Position numbers and translations under genes: made by a program. Below are positions 1-7,078 of a stretch of DNA of 21,601 nt, piece after piece; position 1 is the first letter of the stretch; each line of letters begins with the position of its first letter. This DNA is from Candidatus Fermentibacterota bacterium (GTDB taxonomy: Bacteria > Fermentibacterota > Fermentibacteria > Fermentibacterales > JCC-6): the NCBI GenBank assembly GCA_030607835.1, contig JAUWJE010000003.1, positions 1 through 21,601 on the forward strand, written 5' to 3'. The notes under the pieces are model-generated. The model had not been told where the DNA came from and ran no database searches. It saw only the letters and a program-made list of their open reading frames with translations.

Positions 1-182
1 GAGCAAAACAAAGCCAAAACGACCTGGTTTCTATAAAAGAACTTTTTGAAGCAGGTAAAGTAAAATCCGTTATTGTTCGACGGTATCCGTTAAGTGAGGC
101 TGCTGAAGCGCTTCGGTATCTTGGTGAAGGACATGCCCGAGGGAAAATCGTAATAACTTTGAAAAATGGCGACAAAACCTAA
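1..182 (+). CDS. Zinc-type (MDR) alcohol dehydrogenase, C-terminal fragment
   Basis: Only the last 59 or so codons are in the window; the gene enters from the left edge and is read in the frame beginning at base 3. The segment DLVSIKELFEAGKVKSVIV followed by RRYPLSEAAEALRYLGEGHA and RGKIVIT is the typical C-terminal end of medium-chain NAD(P)-dependent dehydrogenases (quinone-reductase-like group): the helix after the Rossmann fold, then the LSEAAEA.RYLEEGHARGK motif. The substrate cannot be told from this end. The TAA stop (180-182) lies inside the ACCTAAC core of the attC-like element that follows, an arrangement common in integron gene cassettes. Family assignment is confident; the exact reaction is unknown. 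Confidence 0.8.
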   Translation, partial: AKQSQNDLVSIKELFEAGKVKSVIVRRYPLSEAAEALRYLGEGHARGKIVITLKNGDKT

Positions 183-306
183 CAACGGCTTGCAGGCGAA
201 CAGCGGCTTCGCCGCTCAGCCAATTGCGCGACAAGCAGAATGTGTATCAGCCTGCAATTGTCATTTGCCTGTTCCGCCGCTGCCGCTGAAGCCAAATATG
301 TTATAT
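177..306 (+). repeat. attC-like 130-bp imperfect palindrome (possible integron cassette recombination site)
   Basis: The element begins with ACCTAAC (177-183, fits RYYYAAC) over the stop codon of the dehydrogenase and ends with GTTATAT (300-306, one mismatch to GTTRRRY). Between these, arms pair in nested order: GGCTT 187-191 with AAGCC 289-293, GAACAG 198-203 with CTGTTC 269-274, and CAATTGC 221-227 with GCAATTG 254-260. The right arm has extra unpaired bases, as expected for extrahelical bases in attC. A local hairpin AGCGGC-TTC-GCCGCT sits at 202-216. Position directly after a gene, size, terminal cores and nested imperfect pairing all fit attC. No integrase gene is in view and no second full-length copy is present, so this stays probable rather than proven. 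Confidence 0.5.
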
Positions 307-322
307 AGGGTAAGATAGACAA

Positions 323-742
323 ATGAAAAAAAACACATTTAAGGCTAAGCTTCTTAATATTCAGCCAAGTCAACTGTATATATGCTCTGAGAAGCTATCT
401 CGCATGGTTGGTTCAAAAACGCTGATCAATGCTGAAGCATTTGAACCAGTTCCTGTCAAGAAGTTAGGAACGCGAGTTATTTTCACAGATGGTCACACAA
501 GAGCCTTTGCTCTTTTTCAATCAGGAATAACTGAAATATATGCTTACTGGGATAATGATGAATTGGATTGGGAAGCCTATCAGATTTGCGTTGACTGGTG
601 TATTAAGCAAAAAATATGCTCGATCAGGCATTTGAAAGACAGAATCGTTTCTGAACAGGATTATCAGATTCTTTGGCTTGAACGTTGTTCTGCAATGCAA
701 TGCAGGCTTGCTGAAAAACGAAAATACAAACAGAATATATAA
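323..742 (+). CDS. Small ParB/sulfiredoxin-like domain protein, function unknown
   Basis: 139 residues. The N-terminal part has a ParB/Srx-like layout: LNIQPSQLYI at 11-20, then a strand-turn VPVKKL followed by FTDGHTRAFAL (54-64), where DGHTR is the conserved phosphate/nucleotide-binding-type loop of ParB/Srx folds. A YWDNDELDWEAYQICVDWC segment follows at 75-93, then a helical tail ending in a basic stretch. I recall similar short proteins in Firmicutes and in cassette-type settings, without a known biochemical role. No signal peptide or membrane segment is seen. The ATG follows a weak purine stretch (TAGGG, 306-310). Codons look more A+T rich than in the genes to the right, in keeping with acquisition. 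The stop codon overlaps a second TAACAAC element. Do not read this as a partition protein. Confidence 0.7.
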   Translation: MKKNTFKAKLLNIQPSQLYICSEKLSRMVGSKTLINAEAFEPVPVKKLGTRVIFTDGHTRAFALFQSGITEIYAYWDNDELDWEAYQICVDWCIKQKICSIRHLKDRIVSEQDYQILWLERCSAMQCRLAEKRKYKQNI

Positions 743-777
743 CAACAAAATGCAGTAGAACTGCGACTCCGTTAAGT
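737..777 (+). repeat. Short attC-like inverted repeat after the ParB-like gene
   Basis: ATATAAC (737-743) covers the TAA stop of the preceding gene and GTTAAGT (771-777, exact GTTRRRY) closes the element. Inside is a hairpin GCAGT (752-756), AGA loop, ACTGC (760-764). The TAACAAC string at the stop is shared with the longer element at 180-186. At 41 bp it is shorter than usual attC sites, so it may be a decayed site or a chance hairpin. The rest of the gap to the transketolase stop holds only a second small hairpin (CCTGC 783-787, GCAGG 792-796) without a T-tract. Confidence 0.25.
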
Positions 778-833
778 TTATCCCTGCTTGTGCAGGCTAC
801 TGATTTAGAGCGTTCCTTCAGTTACTTATCAGA

Positions 834-2759
834 TCAGGACAGCTCTCGGATAATCCTTTCCGCAATCTGCTTTGGCAGCAATTCCTGCATTCTATACAGA
901 TCTTCCGGTGCTCCCGACGCGCCGTAGGAAGTAACACCCGCTCGGATGAGGGGAGGAGTATCTTCCATGTTCGAGAAAGCGAAAGTTATTCCAGCGCCCA
1001 TTCCGGAGTTAGCATCGTGATCTTCATATGTTAGAACAAGTCTGTAGTCCGTAAGTTCTTTCAGTAATCGGGGACTGATGCAGAGAGGGCAGCTGACCGC
1101 ATACACGGCTGCGGAAACATCCATTTCGCGAAGAATCTCTCTTGCTTCAAGAGCTCGGAAAACCATGTTTCCCATGGCCACGATGGCTACATCAGAACCT
1201 TTTCTGATGTGATCATGCTGACCGAATACGAATCTGTAATTCTTGCCGTAAAAAGGTTCTCCGTTTTCATCGGTTATGACAGGCAGTTTCGAACGTCCCA
1301 TGGCTATGAAGAAGTTGCCTGTGTGAGTTGCGGCGTACCTTACTACCCTGTCAGTCTGGTTTGGATCTGCCGGAACCACAGTATTGCAGTGATGAAGCGT
1401 TCTTATCAGTCCGATGTATTGGATACAATGGTGGGTTTTCCCGTCCATTCCGACATCCAGACCACAGTGTGTAGCGACAACCTTGAGATTCGTCATGTTA
1501 ATGTCATTTAGCCTGTGCTGATTATATGTTTCATCTATGGCAAAGACACCGAAATCAGCCCAGAATACAACCTTATCGGCGATTGAAGCCGCACCTGCTG
1601 CCGTAGCAGTGTTGTGTTCCATTATTCCGGATTGAAAGAAATGATCTCCGTACTCGATCCTGAACTGATCTGTTTTGACAGATCCTGCAAGATCGCAGTC
1701 AAAGACCAGAGGAAGATTATCCTGGTTCATCTTCGCGAGTGCCATAAGTGCAGCGCCGAATGCGCTTCTATTATCTCCCTTGTGATCAACGGGGTAAATA
1801 ATAGGTGTACCCTCAAGATCAAGAATGCAGTAAGGAAGCCTGAGATTGAAATCTCTTTTGCTGTTCCAGTTGCTGCTCCTGACTTTTTCAAGCTCCTCAA
1901 GATTATTTGTCAGCTTAAGCTCAGCGAGAGCCGACGCAAGCTGCTCACGGGTAAGGGCTTTTCCATGATATTGAACATCGTTCTCCATAAAAGAAACACC
2001 TTTACCCATTACAGTCATGGCTATGATGAGTCTTGGAGCTTTGGGTGAGATCCCCGGTTTGAGAGCCCTGTACAGAGCAGAGAGACTGTGACCATCTACT
2101 TCTGTAACATCCCAGCCGTCGGCACGGTATTCACCCGCAATATCCGTATACATCACTCTGTCCGTACGCCCGCTTATCTGCAGACCGTTGCAGTCAACAA
2201 CAACTGTTATGTTATTGAGTCCATTCGCTCTGATGAATCTCCGTGCTTCTGCTATCTGACCCTTCTGATGTTCACCATCTCCTGTTACAACCCAGATCTG
2301 ATTGTGGATTCCCCTCGATCTGTCAGCCAGAGCCATTCCCGCAGCGGCGGAAACACCCTGTCCAAGGTTGCCTGTAGTGAGTTCCACACCCGGAACCGAT
2401 CTTTCGATATGTCCTTCGAAAGGGCTGCCGGCCTTCCTGAAAGTGGAAACTGCCCTCTCCAGATTAAAGAAGCCCAGTCTCCCCAGTGTTGAGTAAACAG
2501 CTGGTGATGTATGACCATGGCTTACGATTATTCTGTCCCGTCCATCCTTCAGGGGTGACACGGGATCAACATTTGCCTGAGACCAGAGCAGGGCGAAAAT
2601 TTCAAGGGATGACATTGAACCTCCAGGATGACCGCTTTGGGCAAGTGTAGTCATCCTGAGGATATCTCCTCTTGCGTTCCTACAGAAATCTTTAAGGTTA
2701 TTCCGAAGATCGCTCGAGAGTTCAAGTGGTTTAAACAGTGTACGATCTATACTACTCAA
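834..2759 (-). CDS. tkt: Transketolase (full-length, single chain)
   Basis: 641 residues, the normal size for one-chain transketolase. It transfers two-carbon ketol units between sugar phosphates in the non-oxidative pentose phosphate pathway, in the cytoplasm, with thiamine diphosphate. Seen: SGHPGGSMS at 42-50, SHGHTSPAVY at 80-89, the ThDP/Mg motif GDGEHQKGQIAEA from 160 closing with N191, and the Pyr-domain SGIMEHN motif with the expected catalytic Glu381. The C-terminal third holds MGRSKLPVI and the YEDHDANSGMG transketolase_C segment (578-588). The start is TTG at 2759, overlapping the ftcD stop as TTGA, with GGAAGG 8 nt upstream; no better in-frame start precedes the conserved region. 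It is probably translated by coupling to ftcD. The MEHN form differs from the AEQN of classical enzymes but keeps the Glu. No terminator is visible after the stop. Confidence 0.93.
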   Translation of the reverse strand: MSSIDRTLFKPLELSSDLRNNLKDFCRNARGDILRMTTLAQSGHPGGSMSSLEIFALLWSQANVDPVSPLKDGRDRIIVSHGHTSPAVYSTLGRLGFFNLERAVSTFRKAGSPFEGHIERSVPGVELTTGNLGQGVSAAAGMALADRSRGIHNQIWVVTGDGEHQKGQIAEARRFIRANGLNNITVVVDCNGLQISGRTDRVMYTDIAGEYRADGWDVTEVDGHSLSALYRALKPGISPKAPRLIIAMTVMGKGVSFMENDVQYHGKALTREQLASALAELKLTNNLEELEKVRSSNWNSKRDFNLRLPYCILDLEGTPIIYPVDHKGDNRSAFGAALMALAKMNQDNLPLVFDCDLAGSVKTDQFRIEYGDHFFQSGIMEHNTATAAGAASIADKVVFWADFGVFAIDETYNQHRLNDINMTNLKVVATHCGLDVGMDGKTHHCIQYIGLIRTLHHCNTVVPADPNQTDRVVRYAATHTGNFFIAMGRSKLPVITDENGEPFYGKNYRFVFGQHDHIRKGSDVAIVAMGNMVFRALEAREILREMDVSAAVYAVSCPLCISPRLLKELTDYRLVLTYEDHDANSGMGAGITFAFSNMEDTPPLIRAGVTSYGASGAPEDLYRMQELLPKQIAERIIRELS

Positions 2760-4465
2760 GAGTTATTACCTTCCAGTCTTGCTGTGAGCTTTTTCCTGAT
2801 CTTAACAAAAACTGCGTCTGAGGCTTCAAGGACATGCTCCAGGCATTCTTCAGCTTTCTGTCTGGTTTCATTCACAAATGATGAGGAATCCTCAATCTCT
2901 CCCAGATTGATCAGTACATTGTAGTAAGCGCCTACCGCTGCCGCTCTGGCTGCAGCTGCGGCTACACCAACATCGGAAACAGACGCCTGCATGCCTTTCT
3001 CTTCGAGAGATGATGCCATTTCAATAATAACCGGGCAATGCAGAAGAACTCTAAGAGGTACTGCAATGGCGTTTTTCACCGCTTCCTGCACATCACCATC
3101 CTGCTTTGCGGCAGCCATCCATTCATTAAATGCAATAGTGTCATCGTCGATGGCGTTAAGAAGATCATCTTTTACTGATTGAGCTTCCGGTGCGATGTTT
3201 CGCATAAGGTTCCACCATTTGCGGTGCTTCCTGTTCTTAACCGTGAGATTGGCCACCATCGCGTTCAGAGAAGCACCGAGCGCACCCATAAGAGCAGCTG
3301 CCGAACCTCCACCGGGAGCGGGTGAGTCAGTTGAAAGTTCGTCCGCGAAATCATGACATGTCATTCCGGAAAGGTCTACTTCTTTTTCTTTGACGATGTA
3401 CTCGATAATTTTTTCCTCCGGTATGAATGGAGCCACATCCCGAAGACCCATTGATTTAATCGCGATCTCTATAAGTTCCCTTTCCGGTACACCAGTAGTC
3501 TTTCCCTGTCTTCCAACGGAGGACAGACCCGAATTCTGTTTTTCAAGATAGAATCTTCCCGCTTCCAGCATCGATGATAGCGGGAGCAACCCCACCACTT
3601 CCGAACCCGTTACTCTTGTTCCGAGTTTTTCAGCTTCTTCAACTACCGCTTCGTATCCCGCATGTAGAGGAGTAACGGAAAGATCGGTAAGGTTCATAGT
3701 AACCTGTGCGGTATCATATTCTTTTATATACCAGCCTGTTGCCTTGCAGTACTGGAGCTTTCCGGGCTGATTCACTTTGTTTCCTTCTTCATCCCTGATG
3801 AACTTCCAGTTATTGTCTCTTTTGAATCTTCCTGTATCCCGGATAGTCAGGCCTATGTCACGGGCTATACCGGGATCTTTTGTGTTCAGGTTCACATTGT
3901 ATGCAATAAGGAAATTCCTTGCCCCTATCGTACAGACACCTGTTCTGGCAACTCTCTCGTTCCATTCATTCGGACCGAAATCCGGAGTCCATTCCGGTTT
4001 CCCCAGCTTGTCAGGGAGCGCCTCATACTCTCCTTCACGAATGTTGGGCAACTTTTCCCATTCAGGTTTTGAAGCGGCTTTTTCATACAGGTAAACAGGG
4101 ATCGAAAGTTCTTCACCGACTCGCTTGCCAAGTTTCCGGGCTAATTCTGCGCACTCCTCCATGGTAACACCTGAGACAGGAACGAAAGGACAGACATCAG
4201 TTGCTCCGTGACGTGGGTGTTCCCCGGTCTGCTTTCTCATGTCGATCAATTCACCGGCTTTTTTAATCAGCTCGAATGAAGCCTGCATGACTGCATCCGG
4301 AGTACCCGCAATGGTGATGACGGTTCTGTTTGTCGCTGCTCCAGGATCAACGTCAAGAACCTTTGCTCCGCTTATGGAACTTGCTGCATTCACTACTTCG
4401 TTTATCAGATCCATGTTCTGTCCCTCAGAAATATTTGGAACAGATTCTACTATCTTTCGGGTCAT
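2756..4465 (-). CDS. ftcD: Bifunctional glutamate formiminotransferase / formimidoyl-THF cyclodeaminase
   Basis: 569 residues, a fusion of both activities. The N-terminal formiminotransferase (about 1-350) moves the formimino group from formiminoglutamate to tetrahydrofolate; the C-terminal cyclodeaminase (about 365-565) converts the product to 5,10-methenyl-THF and ammonia. Seen: SVPNISEG at 8-15, GEHPRHGATDVCPFVPV at 81-97 with the expected catalytic His83, YLYEKAA, GARNFLIAYNVNLNT at 181-195, and in the second domain SPAPGGGSAA (381-390) and the DVGVAAAAARAAAVGAYYN segment (498-516). No histidine-degradation genes (hutHUI) are in the window, so the role may be folate one-carbon supply as much as histidine catabolism. 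ATG start with GGGAGG upstream. It is the first gene of a two-gene unit with transketolase. The protein reads most like Bacteroidota-type FtcD. Confidence 0.93.
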   Translation of the reverse strand: MTRKIVESVPNISEGQNMDLINEVVNAASSISGAKVLDVDPGAATNRTVITIAGTPDAVMQASFELIKKAGELIDMRKQTGEHPRHGATDVCPFVPVSGVTMEECAELARKLGKRVGEELSIPVYLYEKAASKPEWEKLPNIREGEYEALPDKLGKPEWTPDFGPNEWNERVARTGVCTIGARNFLIAYNVNLNTKDPGIARDIGLTIRDTGRFKRDNNWKFIRDEEGNKVNQPGKLQYCKATGWYIKEYDTAQVTMNLTDLSVTPLHAGYEAVVEEAEKLGTRVTGSEVVGLLPLSSMLEAGRFYLEKQNSGLSSVGRQGKTTGVPERELIEIAIKSMGLRDVAPFIPEEKIIEYIVKEKEVDLSGMTCHDFADELSTDSPAPGGGSAAALMGALGASLNAMVANLTVKNRKHRKWWNLMRNIAPEAQSVKDDLLNAIDDDTIAFNEWMAAAKQDGDVQEAVKNAIAVPLRVLLHCPVIIEMASSLEEKGMQASVSDVGVAAAAARAAAVGAYYNVLINLGEIEDSSSFVNETRQKAEECLEHVLEASDAVFVKIRKKLTARLEGNNS

Positions 4466-4526
4466 AAGATCCTCCCAATAGATGAAGGTTTCAGAGAAAG
4501 GAAAATTACTGTAGATTCAAGCATCA

Positions 4527-4555
4527 AAGCTAGGAAAAGGAACGTTAAAAGTCAA
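4527..4555 (-). promoter_or_regulatory. Candidate promoter for ftcD-tkt
   Basis: On the minus strand, TTGACT (4550-4555) is followed after 17 nt by a weak TAGCTT (4527-4532), about 60 nt ahead of the ftcD start. The -35 box is good, the -10 box poor. It sits in the 113-nt divergent gap with the GH84 gene. I see no convincing promoter for the plus-strand gene in the same gap. Confidence 0.35.
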
Positions 4556-4578
4556 CGATTGCAGGATATGGAGAAGGC

Positions 4579-5763
4579 ATGATTCGCGGAGTTGTTGAGG
4601 GTTTTTACGGCAGGCCTTACACCGCTGCAGAGAGAAATATAATTATCAGCTACTTATCCATGCTTGATGATCCTGTGTATATATACGCTCCCAAGAATGA
4701 CCCTTATCACAGGTTGAAATGGCGACAGGAATACCCTCATGACAGTTTTGAAGCTCTCTCCGCAAACATTAGAAAATCCAGGCAGACCGGCGTAGAGTTT
4801 ATTTTCGGAATAAGCCCGTGGAGATTCGCGAATGGTGATGCTGAGTTTATTATAAGAAAGGCAGATAAGGCACTTTCCGCAGGAGCCTGCGGAATCTGCG
4901 TTCTTTTTGACGATGTTCCTGAAAAAGCTGATCCTGAACTGGCGGTTCGACAGATTGAATTAGCGGAAAAAGCGCTTACCGATCTCGATTGCCAGGTTTA
5001 CATATGTCCATCAGTCTACTGTGTTGAACTTATGGAAGTACTCAGCGGAGAAGAGTACCTCCATGTCCTGAGGAACAATCTTCCTGAGAAATGGAATCTG
5101 CTCTGGACCGGTGACGCTGTCATTTCAAAAGAACTGGACTCCACTTCTCTTGTTCGAGCTGAGGAACTGCTGGGGAGACAGCCGGTTCTCTGGGACAACC
5201 TTCTGGCCGATGACTACACTCTCAGGAGAATATTTCTTGCAGGACTCGTTGACAGAATACCTGACAGTTATTCGTTTCTTTTAAATCCATCATCCTGTTT
5301 TCCTGCAGCACTTCATGCGGTATATGAACTTCTGCTTGCGTCGGGTGTTGAAAACTGCTGGCCTGATGAACTTGGGCACGACCGTGCAGCATGGAAGCTG
5401 CTTGGTGAATTTCATCATCTTCCATGGTCTGCGGGAATGAAAGTGGAAGAGCTGCTGGGAAAGATGAACTCTGCTGTTACTGATGGAGCCTCTGAAGGTT
5501 TGATGACAGATTTGAAGGGGATATCATCCACGCTCGATGGATTTGTTGAATATATACAGGACGTGCAGGGCGGTTTTGATCTCATGCCCTATATCATGGA
5601 TGTTGGAAAGCTGATAGGGTGGTGGACAAAAGTCCTTCTTCTGCCGTCTCTGCCACAGAGAGTGCGCGAACTCAGATACCTGATGCTTGAAAGGCTTCCG
5701 TTCGAGCATCCGTTGGCGGCATATACAGCAACAGTTGTATCGAATGCTCAAAGAGAGGAATGA
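4579..5763 (+). CDS. GH84-family beta-N-acetylglucosaminidase-like glycoside hydrolase, cytoplasmic
   Basis: 394 residues covering one catalytic (beta/alpha)8 domain plus a helical tail. Family GH84 (PF07555) removes beta-linked N-acetylglucosamine by substrate assistance from the 2-acetamido group and includes O-GlcNAcases and hyaluronidase-type enzymes. Seen: RGVVEGFYGRP (3-13), YIYAPKNDPYHRLKWR (34-49), FIFGISP (74-80), the catalytic-type Asp pair FDD at 110-112, VYICPSVY (140-147), LLWTGDAVIS (175-184) and WDNLLADDY (205-213), in family order. There is no signal peptide and no binding module, whereas characterised bacterial GH84 enzymes are usually secreted and larger, so an intracellular substrate is implied. 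ATG start with GGAGAAGG 6-7 nt upstream. The stop is one base before the thyX ATG, so the two genes are probably co-transcribed. Confidence 0.85.
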   Translation: MIRGVVEGFYGRPYTAAERNIIISYLSMLDDPVYIYAPKNDPYHRLKWRQEYPHDSFEALSANIRKSRQTGVEFIFGISPWRFANGDAEFIIRKADKALSAGACGICVLFDDVPEKADPELAVRQIELAEKALTDLDCQVYICPSVYCVELMEVLSGEEYLHVLRNNLPEKWNLLWTGDAVISKELDSTSLVRAEELLGRQPVLWDNLLADDYTLRRIFLAGLVDRIPDSYSFLLNPSSCFPAALHAVYELLLASGVENCWPDELGHDRAAWKLLGEFHHLPWSAGMKVEELLGKMNSAVTDGASEGLMTDLKGISSTLDGFVEYIQDVQGGFDLMPYIMDVGKLIGWWTKVLLLPSLPQRVRELRYLMLERLPFEHPLAAYTATVVSNAQREE

Positions 5764-5764
5764 G

Positions 5765-7078
5765 ATGAGAATCGAACTGGCGGGATTCAATACCGATATC
5801 CAGAATAGTGGGACAACACCTGAAACACTTTCTGCCTCTTACGCTCGAATCAGCCGTGATCCTCGACCAATTGATGTTCTCAGAAAAGAAGCAGCCGGGG
5901 AAGGTGAAAAAGCCAGGGCATCCAATCGGCGGATTGTCTTTGAGTATGGTCATGGTTCAGTCGCTGAACACGCTGTATTTAATTTTGATGTCATTGATAT
6001 ATCAAGACTTGCCGCTGAGGAGCTGCAGAATTTCAGGATAGCTAGTTTTACCGAGAAATCCCAGAGATACATACGTATTGGAAAAGATCTTATCCTGCCT
6101 CCGGAGCTTAATGGAAATGATGAAATCAGATTTCGCGGGACTGCGGACAATCTGTTTGAAATATATGAAAAGCTCTACAACGGATTGATAGAGAGTGGAG
6201 CGGACAGAGACACCTCAAGGGAGGATGCGCGATACGTTCTCCCTCTCGCAACTTCATGCCAGATGGGGATGACTGCCAATGCGCGTGAACTCGAGCATAT
6301 TATCAGAAGGTTGTCCAGCCATCCATTCGCCGAAGTCAGAATGCTGTCGGAAAAGTTCCTTGAACTCGTAATGGACGCTTCTCCATCGCTGTTTCTTTTC
6401 CTGGAGCCGACAGCAATGGATAATTTTGCTCACTCCATGGCTCCGGTTGATTCAGCTGCCTCGAGTGATGTAGTGCTTGTGGATTGTGATGATGATTCTA
6501 AGGTTGGATCATTGCTGCTGCAGAGGATAAACGGAGTTCCGCTTGAAGCAGCCGGAAGGATGTGGGCTGAACTGGACGAAGGGGAGAGAGAAGAACTGTT
6601 TATGGATGCTCTCTCAGGATTGGGCATACATGATTCTGTTCCGAGATGCTGGGAATTTTTCAATGCTGAATTTGAGCTGATTCTTTCAGCCTCTGCATAC
6701 GCTCAGATGAAGAGGCACCGTATGTGCACCAGACTCGTTTCGGTTTACGATCCTGTTCTTGGAGTGACTGTTCCCGCAAGTATCTCCAGTGCCGGACTTG
6801 AAAGTGACTTCATGGAGGGAATCAGGATTGCTGAGGAAGCTTCAGGTTCTCTCGGCATACTCTATCCCTACATGCTCACAAATGCTCACAGGCGAAGGAC
6901 TGTTATTAAAATCAACGGCAGGGAACTCTACCATTTTTCCCGACTCAGGGAAGATTCTCATGCTCAGTGGGATATACGAAATATTGCCCATTCAATGATG
7001 CATGCAGTTCGGGAGGTCGCACCTCTGACCATGGTTCTCACAGGCGGAAAGTCTGATATCTCAGGATTATTTATCTGA
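5765..7078 (+). CDS. thyX: Tandem-domain ThyX-type (flavin-dependent) thymidylate synthase
   Basis: 437 residues, about twice a normal ThyX, made of two Thy1-like halves. ThyX methylates dUMP to dTMP with methylene-THF and FAD/NADPH. First half: HGSVAEHAVFNF (63-74) and FRIASFTEKSQRY (90-102), plus EDARYVLPLATSCQMGMTAN (153-172), but NFR stands in place of the RHR of the signature, and the RxxAQWEIR region reads SSHPFAEVRML. Second half: MKRHRMCTRLVSVYDP (315-330) and NGRELYHFSRLREDSHAQWD (384-403), so it keeps RHR and AQWDIR but lacks an obvious HGSVxEH. The start chosen is the ATG at 5765, with GAGAGG just upstream and directly after the GH84 stop. An ATG at 5687 in the same frame would bury the start inside the GH84 gene and add 26 residues unlike ThyX. 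The 3' end overlaps the converging secreted-protein gene by 8 nt. Confidence 0.85.
   Translation: MRIELAGFNTDIQNSGTTPETLSASYARISRDPRPIDVLRKEAAGEGEKARASNRRIVFEYGHGSVAEHAVFNFDVIDISRLAAEELQNFRIASFTEKSQRYIRIGKDLILPPELNGNDEIRFRGTADNLFEIYEKLYNGLIESGADRDTSREDARYVLPLATSCQMGMTANARELEHIIRRLSSHPFAEVRMLSEKFLELVMDASPSLFLFLEPTAMDNFAHSMAPVDSAASSDVVLVDCDDDSKVGSLLLQRINGVPLEAAGRMWAELDEGEREELFMDALSGLGIHDSVPRCWEFFNAEFELILSASAYAQMKRHRMCTRLVSVYDPVLGVTVPASISSAGLESDFMEGIRIAEEASGSLGILYPYMLTNAHRRRTVIKINGRELYHFSRLREDSHAQWDIRNIAHSMMHAVREVAPLTMVLTGGKSDISGLFI

Noticed and set aside
783..796. Hairpin CCTGC-TTGT-GCAGG as a terminator
   Set aside because: Only five pairs and no T-tract on either strand; too weak to call.
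1614..2048. Long open frame on the plus strand antisense to transketolase
   Set aside because: It lies wholly inside the well-supported transketolase gene, has no recognisable domain and no ribosome binding site; it is a codon-bias shadow. The same holds for the open frames antisense to ftcD, the secreted-protein gene and groEL.
5687..5764. Upstream ATG extension of the ThyX-like gene
   Set aside because: It would overlap the end of the GH84 gene by 77 nt and add residues unlike ThyX; the ATG at 5765 has a good RBS and begins the conserved MRIELAGFNTD segment.
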